The position numbers and the translations under genes were made by a program. Shown here piece by piece: positions 10,182 through 22,100 of a DNA stretch of 64,000 nt; position 1 is the stretch's first letter, and each line of letters starts with the position of its first letter. Source of the stretch: Tubiluchus corallicola (taxonomy: Eukaryota > Priapulida > Priapulimorpha > Priapulimorphida > Tubiluchidae); NCBI GenBank assembly GCA_030141605.1, contig JAQGDQ010000016.1:1256999-1320998 (forward strand). Reading direction: 5' to 3'. The notes under the pieces were generated by a model. It saw only the letters and a list, made by a program, of their open reading frames with translations, was not told where the DNA came from and searched no databases.

Positions 10182-13100
10182 TTAGTCGAGAATGACGACT
10201 TGATCCGAGCGTCCAAAACCGGGAGTTTTCACGTTCACTCTTCGCCACGGTTTGCGAGCGATCTTTCTCAGTTCGATTCCAGTCAACTGTTTACGAACTT
10301 TCCTAAAAATAAGAAACAGCTCGAGCATAGGATACAAAACGCGATGAATATACATCTACTGCTTTTAAATTTTAATATTTCTATTGTTTATAACACAAGT
10401 ATGTCAACGAAATCTGGTAAAAAAATTCCATGTAACAAACCTAGTATTATCAGTAGCATGGAAGTAGACATCATCGGGAGCCTCAACCCAGTTCAGTAAG
10501 TGTCTTTTTCCTGCGCGGTTCATCGAGATTTTATCCCGTCCGTTGAATCCATGTGCACCCATTCCCATCATAGCCTGCAGTCGCTGGGCACCGTACACGG
10601 CACTGGGACGCTGGAGAATTTGCCCAGTCTGAGGACTAGGAGCCAACACAGGACGCTTTGCTGGATGACCTATTAAAACAAAAAAGCAATGACTGTTATG
10701 GGCGATGTGACATTAATTTGCAATATCATGTACCTAATAAGAGGCTTACAGCATCTTTAATATAACTGTCAACACTGGACAATGGTTTGCAGACAATCAC
10801 TAAAATAACTTGGGAAATTAAACTTGTAAATGTAAGAAATGTAAAAATGTAAAGCCGAGAATCGAACATTTTATCGACTGTGTTCAACTGAATATAATCC
10901 AATTCACAATTCAATCCAACTAACAATTACGTTGAGTGTACGTACTCCCCTTTAAACAAGAAAATTCTGTAACAATGAGCAACAGTCATTTTCCTCTGTA
11001 ACCTATTGCATTTTTCATTATGACCGTCACTTGACCCCTGACTAGATCATCATCTAGCATTTCTTTGCTACTTGGTACAATGCAATGAAACGTGTCATAC
11101 AGAAACAAATATATTCAGTTTTCAGCAACATGATGGTCACCTCGTATAAGGTTTCTTTGCCGTCTTTTTCAATTATTGATTAAATACAGCGGATTGGTTG
11201 GCTATTTTTGTCAAACCTCAACTACATCTTCTCATGGTCCTTAAGAAAAACTGATAAGCGATTGCCAATGTATTGACAAGCCAAGAAGGAACATGTAAGT
11301 TTTCGACAAGAGGCTGGTTAATAGTTGTACATTGATTTGCAGTTTTCCATCTGTCTTCAGGTCAGTCTTTTATCCTCTGTCCATTAGTGCTCACTTAACA
11401 GAATCTGATAAATGCTTGACAGAGTTTGGACAAAATCGTTGACATGTTCTAGCGCAAAAGCATCCTAAGGAACATCTCATCGTTCAAGTTTCGGACAATT
11501 ATTGAAAATGTAGGTTTTACTTTGAAGGCAAAAAATTTATAAGTACTTGGGAACATAAAGCATAAAAACAATTTTTAATCGATGATAAATGATCTGAACG
11601 CTAAATGGAATAAAAAATTACAAAATCTTAACACTAAGTTAATTCAATACGAGCTAATCCCAAACACAACCCTTCATTTATCTAATAGTACAGTATTAAT
11701 GGCAGTGAGGGGTGGGGCACTCATTTTAAGCTGAAATCTTTAATAACAATGTAACTGCTGCTTACGATAATAGAAGCCGGGAGCTTAAATACAAAATTTT
11801 GTAGATTTATTCTATGAGTTAGCAATAAATTTAATACGAGCGCAGTACAGGGCGAACTTGGCAAATAGCCCATTGGTATAAATATAATCTGTAGAATATA
11901 ATCGGTATAAATAATTGGCTACTGGATAAGTCTAATCAATGTGATAAACAAAATGGAGAAAAAGTTTCACTGATATTTTAAGCTTAAATGTCCTGCCTTT
12001 ACATCTATGAATAATGATGACAGACACTTGTTTTCGGCAGGAAGTGGCAATCAAAAAACATTACTAGTTGTTTGTAATTTAATACGCAAACGTTTTCTAA
12101 ATAGGAAGGATTTACGGAATTTAATATTTATACATTTTATTGTTACCTGATTTTGTTAAAGTGTTACTTGTGTATGTATAGTTGGGTTTATGGCATACAT
12201 CAGGGTTTGATGTTGTTTTATAATATGTTATGTATCAATTTGTACTTATATTTCTTTTTGGCATTTTGTACGTAATGACCATGCACTCTGATAAATACAC
12301 TTTCATTCAATAAATTATTTAAAATATTCAGATGATAATTAGTGTGATAATAATTTGAATTTTTTTCTCTCGACTCAGTATTTCTTCCTCCATAGAATGG
12401 TGTTGGTCCCATGTAAAATTGTGGTTGTGTACGCAAGAGATAGAAAACATGTTTATTTTTAAAAAAACAAAACAATTATTTTATCGTCTGTTTATCGTAC
12501 CAACCTTGCCGTTTTAATTTTACTTTAGTCAAAATGATTAATCAGACAATAAACTTACTTAAAGGACAAAAAACTTTACTTACATAAAACTAAAAAAATC
12601 ACCTTGAAATTTTGTATCACCTACATGCTGTCTTATTGCGTACAGAGCTTGTATTAGCAGCATCGCTAGATAAAACTTGAAAACTCCCGCGACGACCATC
12701 AGGTACAGCCATTTTAATGGCAGGTCATTTAAAATAAGTTGAAAAAATAATCAGAGCATTCGTAGCGCACATTTCACTAACTGAACAAAGGTACAAATTG
12801 CTGAAACTTGTCAAAAAGATTAAAAATAAGTTTTTTTTGGCGAGTTAGAAGTGCAAACTTGAAGGGTGAGCCAATGACATTTTACCAATTGGTGGCGAGA
12901 ACACTACAATTTTCTTTCCCACTTACATACATTTTTCAACTAAGCATGATGCAAAGTGCTATAACTTTGTGTGGCAAGTTTTTTGGGATTTAAAACTGCT
13001 CGTTATTCCACTTTAATTTCAAGCACCAGACTGATCTACTCAATATCACATTCCAAGAAACTAATCTAAGGAAACTTACCATCACCACCTGCATGATCAA

Positions 13101-16100
13101 ATGCACGTTTCTTCATGATGGTGGGTGCCAAGTTACCAATACCTGTGCTGCCACCTGTAACCATTTCAGACATTCTCTGCAGTGGATCAGTTACAGAACG
13201 AGCAGGCCTGGCACTTTTACGCTCTGAAATAAATGTAAGAATTGCAATCACCAATGCAATGCAATGCAGCAAACGTTAAATGATGCTCCAAGTCATAGGA
13301 AAAATCAAGCTGCACTAAGCATCTTGAACTCCCAGTAAGGTTCTTTTACCTTCTTAGATAAGCTACGTTTTGTCTAGGAATCGAGTGAATTCTACGAAAA
13401 ACTGGAAAGCTAAATACAGAAATTTACAGTTTACAATGGCCCAGTCCATGAATGAACTTCGACAAATGTAAAGCTTTTGCTTGCATTTAGTCAAAGTACT
13501 TCCTTAAGACTGACTAAGTCAACCACACAAGCAATCTCATCAGCCAAGACAGCTTTCTAGATGGATAAGCTACGCTCACTATTGAAAACAAAGTTCTTAT
13601 TTGATGAAACATAATGATGTGAAATTTCCCCTTACTTGTCTAGTATTCGTGTTTCAAAAATTAGAGGTGGCAACATCCTTCAAATTAATTGACAAGCTTA
13701 CGTGATACGCGGTCCTCCCGAGGCATTATCGCAGCGGGCTTGACGGGCGTGTCCCGAGACTCTCTAGTTGCAGTTCCTCCGGTAAGAACGTCTGGTTTGC
13801 CAGTTGATAAATCTATTCCCAAGCGTGCCACAATGTCGTCTGTTCCTGATCGCTTCTTAGCAACCATCTTGCCTATAATTACGTAAACACTGTACATGTA
13901 TTATGGTGCAACTGTGATAGCTTAACAAAATCTACGCAAGCATGTAACATTTCAAAATGGCCAACCAAACCTATAAGACGAATCAATGACTTGAATTAAA
14001 ATACTACATTACGGAGAGAAATAAGGCAATTCAAAGAATCAACTAAAGGGTGGGTTGTGCTAACGCATTATCTATTTTACAGTTGACTTAAACCTGCCAC
14101 TCTGTACGACAGAGTGGATGCTCGTACAAACACATTATCTGACTTCTGCTCTCATCAAGGATTTGGATGGTTTCTAGATGAAGCTTACTCATGGAATGAC
14201 CAGAATAGCAAAAACAGTTGCAGGTATAGTCTGGTTCTGAGGGTGCCCTCATCACTGAGTTCACGTCGGTGTAACTTAAGCCAGCCACAAAAAAATTGTT
14301 TCTGTCTTACCTCATCAACTCAAAAGATGGCAGCAGGAAGGGAAGAAAATTTTTTTTTAAAGCTTTGTGAATGTGAATCGTGGAATATCAATTTCATTTG
14401 AAATTGAAGTTTGTTTACTTTCCACTGGTTAGTAGTAATGCTTTAAATTTTTTCAATGCACATTTATCACGCTTTGATTTTTAGCTTTTTGTTTCACATT
14501 ACTAAACTGTCGTACAGTATCAATTATCATGTAGTCTCTTTTTTGTATAGTACAAATATATGATCTGATAATCACGCCTAAGCGGCAGTACTACTCGGGC
14601 GTTAATAGCCATTAATATGCTGATTAGGCAGAAAAAATTATACGTTCTAGCCTCCAATACAGTAATCAGCATCATACAAAATGGCAACCCTGGAGAGTTT
14701 GGCAACCCAAAAAACATGGATGCATCCTCGCTGAAATAATAATTATTGCATTTTACATTTGAAATTAAAAAGAATGAGTCGGTGAGACTTAATAGGGAAA
14801 AGCTGGGAAGAAGAAGATTTGAAATTTAAAAAAATACTATTTTACATGAGTGTGTCAGTATATGAACATACAAAAACAATTATAAAATTACCCGGGTGAT
14901 TAGATGGAAACAGAAGTATTTTTACTGTCGGCCTTAGGCATGAGAATCATAATTATTAATCCCCTCCTACATGCTTTGCCCACCCTATTGTCACAAAGTT
15001 TGTTAGGCCAACATTAACATGTTGTTTTTTAGTTTTTTTATCTGCACCTGCGAGCGTTCAATGTAATAGTAGTATACTAGTACTTATAACTGTAGAACAG
15101 TAGCAGTGGGAAAGGCAGCAGCAACAATTACTGAGTTCATTGCCTTTTAAATGTCTACTTAAAACAATGTGGGAATCAAGAAATGGCTTCACTCTACCAA
15201 TCTATAATTTATAAACTAATAGAAATGGCTTCACTCTACCAATCTATAATTTATAAACTAATAGACTATTTACTCAGCAAAATGAAATATTTGTTATGGC
15301 TTTCATAACCTTACTTTGAATAAAATGGATGTATCCATATAATCTGCTTAAAATGTATATGAAGTATGACTATCACACATTTTAATTAAACTGTAATTAT
15401 GTTAACCAACCTAAAGGTTTGTCTTTATCAGCAGCAATCCTAGCTTGGCATTCTGCTTTAATCGCTGCTGCATTGATTGGTTCAAAAGGTTTTCGCCCGG
15501 CGTGTCGAACTCGCAACATGTCACCACACACTCTCCGAGCAAGACGAGTCAGAGGTGTAGTGTGCAGGCAGAATGCTGCCCGAGTCTTTACAATGGGACG
15601 AGGACTCCCGGAGCGCATCGCGAAGCCATGCATAGCTGCACAGTGACGAACCAGCTGCGTGCGCATCTTAAACTCCTTTCCACAACCTGCAAATGAACAA
15701 ATTTGAACGTGCAATCATAAACCAGGACTATGAAACAGCCAAAAGACTAAACATGAAAATGATTTCTTTGTTGATTCAAGAAGCCAGAAAATCAATAATG
15801 TTTTGATGCAAAATAAAAATGTTTCTTTCACAAAAAGTGCGAATGAGAAAAAAAATGAGAAAAACTGTGTTCTTTGTATTTATTTCCAGTCCTTTAAAAC
15901 ACTAGTTTTCATGAACTTTTTCAAGTATTTCCTAGCAAAAATTTGCTCACATATGCAAAAATACCTCCATAACTGTAGTTCATTCAGCCTATCAGCACAT
16001 GTGAAAATAAAGAGAAAACCATTAATAATTATGCTGGAAATTTTGATAGAAGTGAGAGTTCAGTGGACAGGGTTCCTACAGAATTTTAAAATAAATTTCC

Positions 16101-19100
16101 ATGACCTCCGAAACTTTTACCTGACCAAATATAGATTTTCCATGACGAAGATAAGCAGAAACTGTATTACCAGTAAACGTAATTAAACATTTTTATGTGT
16201 GGACATTCATACATATACTGATATATAATGTGTCTGCACAATTGCAGTAGTGCTAACGAAATGACACTAATTACATTAAATAAACTTTCTTAATCCAATC
16301 ATTATTTTTGGCACAGAAATTGAAACTGGGAGCCTGCCATAGCAAAATTTTATTTGAATACGAATCGCTGAAAAATATGTTTGAAAAAATATCGGTCCAT
16401 GGTGATTATTTTTGCAACGATTTCCAATTTCCCGGACTTTTCACCCCATTTTCATCATTTTCCCTGACTTTTCCATGACTTTCCAGGATAGCCTGCATTT
16501 TTAAGGATTTTCCCTGACCGTGGGAACCTGAGTGGAGCATGCATGTGACGGAAAAGGAGAGTAAATATTTCTACTGACATTCATAAGTTCTTATCAAGGT
16601 TGTAGAGTTGTGTTTAATTTGACAAGATATATTCAATGTGAATTTTCTTTTATATTTAAAATAAATCGAGTCCAAAAAATGTTGCATGATTTTAATAAGT
16701 AAAACTGAACTGTTACTGTCACCTTGAATAATTTTCAACTCACCAAGAACACTGCATTTATATGTCTGCATCTGCATCTGAGCAGCCTGATTTTCTGCCT
16801 GCTCTAATCGGGTTGGCATTTTCAGGCCTCCGTACTTCTTCCAGTATGTCCAGCAGTTGGCACAAACACGACAGTGCAGGTGCGATGCACCCCAAGCATA
16901 CCTGGGAAAAAAAACGTAAATAAAAATAGTGAAGTTCAACACAATAATTGCAGAAGAATTTAAAGTCAACAAACTGATCATTAGTGCCTTGGAATATTTT
17001 ATACAATTTGCCACTCAGTACGCCAAGTTCAAGCCACTAGTAACAAGGATTATGTATTTTGACATGCATTTTTGAGGATAGAAGCTTCTCACAGTATCCT
17101 TTAAGATGAGAAATTGAACTGCTCATTTTTATTTATTTATTTTTAGTTATTACGAAAACACCAAACAACAATACAATATAGCAAAACACATTACGATGAC
17201 AAGGTGTACATAAGATTATATAATTACATTAATTTCATAATAAAATTGGCATGACATGATATCATTAATGATGCAGGTGTTAGGGTGCAAAAAGGGAAGG
17301 TAAAAAATGATGGACTGATAGTGTAGGAGATGGGAATTAGTACGATTAGGTTAGTGAAATGATGTGGATTAGTTGAATATGAGATTGCTATTAAGACATT
17401 GCAAAAATATATATATATATTTATGAACAGAAGTACACTATCGGCCAGTCTGTCACTCACTGTAAATCTGAACATACGCGTGAACATACTATACAAGGTC
17501 AACCTTTAATTCGCATTAAAGAATAAAGTTTTCAAACTTTTTTTGAATCTTGGTAACGACGAAGTTGAATTAGTACTTGCAGGTATTTTGTTCCGCATGG
17601 TTATTGTCTCTTTACCACATTTGGAAGCACTTATCTCAAGAAATCTCTGACAGATAAACCCAATTGCCAAAACAGCTTACCACTGATGTGAAACACTGGT
17701 AAAGCAGCTTTCACACGCACGAGAATCGACACCCTCAAATCCATTTCTTTGGCCCTGAATTGCTGCAGGGTTAGGTTTGTTGTAGTTTGGAATGTACACT
17801 TGTTTCAACTTGCTTTCTGCCTCAACGGCTTTTACACGTTTCTGCTGTACATAACGGTCTGTTGTTTTCCACATGTAGTAGTATCTGAAATAAAAAAATG
17901 GATCACATAGAGTATAAAAAAACATAAAATTTTGAATGATCACCCAACGAAAAGATCGACGCTGGTCTCCACCAACTATGGCTTCGAACAATAACCTTTA
18001 TTGAAAAATACTAAGCTAGAAAATTAATGCAGTGTTTGTGTTCTTTTTAAACAACTTTCACTCTTATAATTTCCAAACACACTTTTTTATCAAAAAACCA
18101 TTTTACCATATTTCCAAGAAACACTTAAGCTCTTAAAAGGTTTTTCAGACCTAATATTATATTACTACTCCTTGCAAAATAAAATTATGGATGTAAAATT
18201 GCAATCTAGCACCTGGATGTAAGGTATACCACTAATGTCACACAACTACATAAGGTAAAAGCAAAAAAACTAACCAGTTCTTCATAATTTTAATGGCTAC
18301 TCAAGCATCTGTTTATCTTAAGCAACAATTCAATGAACAAACACTTCACAATTAAATAGTACAGCAGGAAATAAAGTTAAGATTATATACTAAAGAGTGA
18401 TTGCTCTGAGTTCTAACAATTTCTCATCATTGTTTCATCTGCCATATTGGTGAACTGTTGACAAGTTGGCTTCTGGTAGTGAAATGTCGCAAATCTTAAA
18501 TCTATAAACCAAATTTTCAACATTACTGTACATGCGCATACTCTATAATGTTCTTTAAAGATTTCCATGGTAAGAAGTCTTGTCTAATGTCACCAAAATC
18601 TTTTCCGTATTTCTCAATGGCTTCTTCAAAAAGATTTGCTTCGGCAGCCGACCACTCCTCCATTTCATCGCGACACAAGACTGGGCCACTTGGTGGCACA
18701 AGTGTTGAAATTGCCTTTGAGAGATCGTAACCTATAAAAAATACACTCTAGCAAGACGTTGTTAACCGCAAAAAAAATTAAAAGTACATTATTGTATTAA
18801 TGTACACAAAAGTGCATTAATTATAATAACTGCAAACAGGTTAACTAAACTGTGTAAATAAAATTTAGCTATATTTTTCTATCTAATAAAAAATACCACT
18901 CTATAAATTACAGAAAAGTAACAACATGAGACAGGCTTTCCAACGTTCACTACGTTTCAAACTTCAATTATAGAAACCTTGATAAAATCCTCAAAAATCA
19001 TACTCACTGCTAACACATACTGTGTTTTAAATATAGTAATTTTTAAATAAAAACTGTCATTTCAAAGGCACCTTTACACTAACAACCAATAAATTGGTTG

Positions 19101-22100
19101 GTTACTATTAATTTAAGCAAGCTTAGACAAATTTTTTTAAGTTATATCGGATACAGTATATAGTTGCAGCTAGTACTTTGGCCAGAAATCTAAGCTCTCT
19201 AAAGCTAATACAGTAGGTGTCACTTAATAGACTCACTTTGGGACCGAAGTGTTTTTGTCCAATTAACCGACTGAACCTATTAACCGATGGGTACAGTATT
19301 ACTGGTATAGAAGTATGAGTCAACAGCTTACTATGCACTGCAAATGTTTTAATGAATTTTAATGGATCTGCTGTTGTATGATCACGCATAAATTTTCGAA
19401 AGAAATACTTAGTGTTTGGCGTGCTTAAACTGTTAGTGGTGCCCGTGTTTCCCCGCAAGTAGCTTCGTCGGTAGGTTCGCCTAAGCTCCTGCTTGCTATA
19501 ATTGTGACATACTTACTGTACTGTGTAACTACGGCCAAATCACGTTGAAAACACCGGTTCTCATCTGATCACCGAAGTTAAGCAACATAGAGCCTGGTTA
19601 GTGCGCCTAGGAATACCAGGTGCTGTAGGCTTGCGGGATGCCCACACTGTATCTCGACACTAGGCAAGGAGCTGCACAAGCAGCCAAAGACTAGAGGGCG
19701 GAGGAGGTCAAGTGACTCAATGGCCATGTGTAGAGGAGTAAACCTTCCAAATCAGGAGTGGAGCCCCGAAGGCGGACCAGTGTGCAGTGTGCTCACTGAC
19801 TCCGGCAGCTCCTGCAGCCAACTTGGTGCCAAACGTATCGCCCCGCTTTCCTTTGGACTACACCAGGGATGCCAGCAACTGTACTGTACCTGCATCCAGC
19901 AACATCTAACTGATAAGACATTCTGGCAAAAATAGTCAGAGCTTCAAAAACAAATCGCTAAGCAAGTGACTAAATGTTTAGCTTTCAAGAATTCTTGGGT
20001 AACCAGGTTAATTGCAGTGGCCAGGCGGGTCAAAGCAAACCATTAGGCTAGCATATTAGCATATGATAAACGTTCCTGCTTATAAACAAAACGGTACTTA
20101 ACATGATTGTTTCTTATGTATATTATAGGACAAAAGCGAACTAAGATGATATAAAAGTCATAAAAGCTTATTAATCATGGGAAAGTGTCTTATTGAATCA
20201 TGTGAAGCAAAAATATTGATTCAATTATGCAGAGTTATTTAAGTCAATTACCGACAGTATTTATGTACATTTCAATAGAAGTGGCCCGTACCAGGCGTTT
20301 TTGAGTCAATTAATTGATTGAGTCTATTAACCGTGAGTCAATTAAGTGCACCTACTGTATCAATTTAATAACCCGCGCCTACAAAGTTATTAAAACAGAA
20401 AAGAAATATTAGCAAACTAATCAACTAAGGTGTTTACCGGACAAGTGCAATACATTCATTGCATGGAATAAAGTTACATCTCTAGAAGCAGCAGCCGCGC
20501 TCATGTGCAGACTCGGCTGTTTGACCGTACTAGAACAATCTAAAGCACGAGCAAATGTTCCCACTGACCGAGCAATGACCATAAACTGGTCAATTTGAAT
20601 ATCAGATAATGGATTCTCTGGCGTGTAAATAAGACTTTCCAGTTCAGACACAACACGATTGTCAGATTCACCTAAAAACAGACAAACACATTAGTACAGC
20701 AAGTCTTCACTTAACGACGCTAATGCACTCCAGCAAAATGTGACATTAAGCGAAACGTCGTTAAACGAAACCAAGACTTCCATGGAAAGTAATGTAAAAG
20801 AATTGAGATACGTTCCAGAAGCAAAAATCGATGCTGCTTAAATTGTATACATCAAATGTTTTATGAGTTTTATTCATATTTCTACTGATTAATTGCCAGA
20901 AACCATCTATCTTTCTTACCAAAATCTAGCTAGACTGGATATGGGTCTATTGAAACCTGTATACAGACAGTTCACATTTAAACAATGCAAAGAGAAGGCC
21001 TAGCCCTGCATGAAGCCATCTTGAGGCAATTTCAGGAAGTATTAATCTGGTTGTTATAGCAACAAGTTGCACACAAAATTCCTTGGCATCAAGTTTAAAC
21101 TCAGGTGTCTGGAGACTGGATCGGCAAATAGATCTTCATACAAGCGGCTAGAATTTAGTACGCAGATAGTTGGGAACCAAAAGCATTATAATAATTACAC
21201 TGTTTGGGTTACTAATGTGCTTTTAGAACAAAATTATGCAATTTGCATGGCTTTTATACTCCAAATTAGGCAAAAAAAAGTTGTTGATAAAAAATGGTTG
21301 TCAGCAACTTAAAAAATCGTCTTTAAAACGAAACGTGTGTCGTTAAGTGAGAAAATGGTGTCAAATGTTCAGCGGTGTTAAAACGAAACGTTGTTAAACG
21401 GGGAGTCGTTAAGCAAGGACTTGCTGTAAATGAGAACTGAAAAGATATGGCTTCAGAATAACAAGAAAGCTCTGAGGGCATTGTGTTCCGTGCAGATTGA
21501 TTTGTGACATTTTGTTGCTATTTTCTCCCTTTCAAGTGCAAAAAGGAAAAGCTGACTAAATCACTGCACACGAAGCCATATCATAGTGCGATATCACGAA
21601 CATTTCAGTGTTTTCTGAACTTAATCATGCGCTGAGTTGTCTGTATTTTTCAGATTAATGCAAATATATGTCATGTAAGCGAAGATCTTGGATAATCTAT
21701 GACTTCATGCACCATTTTAATTCCTTTCTTTTTGCATTCAGTTGTCTCTGAAGTTTATACACTTGTCAAAGGCTCACTAAAACAATCTAGTAGAAAAAGC
21801 CTTCTGACTGCTTTTTTGCACTTTTTTTCTGAACTTTTTTAGTAAAAAACAGATCTGGCAATTGATAAGCGCACAAAAGCAGATGAGTCAAAATATTTTA
21901 GAGTGAAGACAATGTTGCGAGGTGCAACAAACATAAAACATATTGCAATAAAACATCTCAGAAATGTGTTCAATACCGATATTACGATTCTTGTTTTTAG
22001 GCTGGTAAATTATAAGAAATATTTACATCAATTGCAAAACACACATTGCTTGAATGTAACAACTGAAAAGCTTATTCTCACAAAAAGTAATTTATGTAAC

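Larger units (their letters stand above)
19211..20357. mobile_element. pogo/Tigger-like DNA transposon remnant, TA-flanked, in MTA intron 4
   Basis: Terminal inverted repeats of about 25 bp: CAGTAGGTGTCACTTAATAG at the left end and CAGTAGGTGCACTTAATTGA on the complementary right end. Both ends are flanked by TA (19209-19210 and 20358-20359), the target duplication of the Tc1/mariner-pogo superfamily. No transposase was recognised. It contains the 5S-derived insert at 19526-19633 and a GC-rich block after it. Its right end is 80 bp from the end of MTA exon 4. Confidence 0.8.

Noticed and set aside
10200-10499. Plus-strand 99-codon frame
   Set aside because: Antisense to MTA exons 11 and 12, which are supported by conserved sequence and splice phase.
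15419-15696. Plus-strand open frames over MTA exon 8
   Set aside because: They are antisense shadows of the conserved MTA coding exon.
19526-19633. Functional 5S rRNA gene
   Set aside because: About 18 nt around the box C promoter region are deleted and several paired bases are altered.
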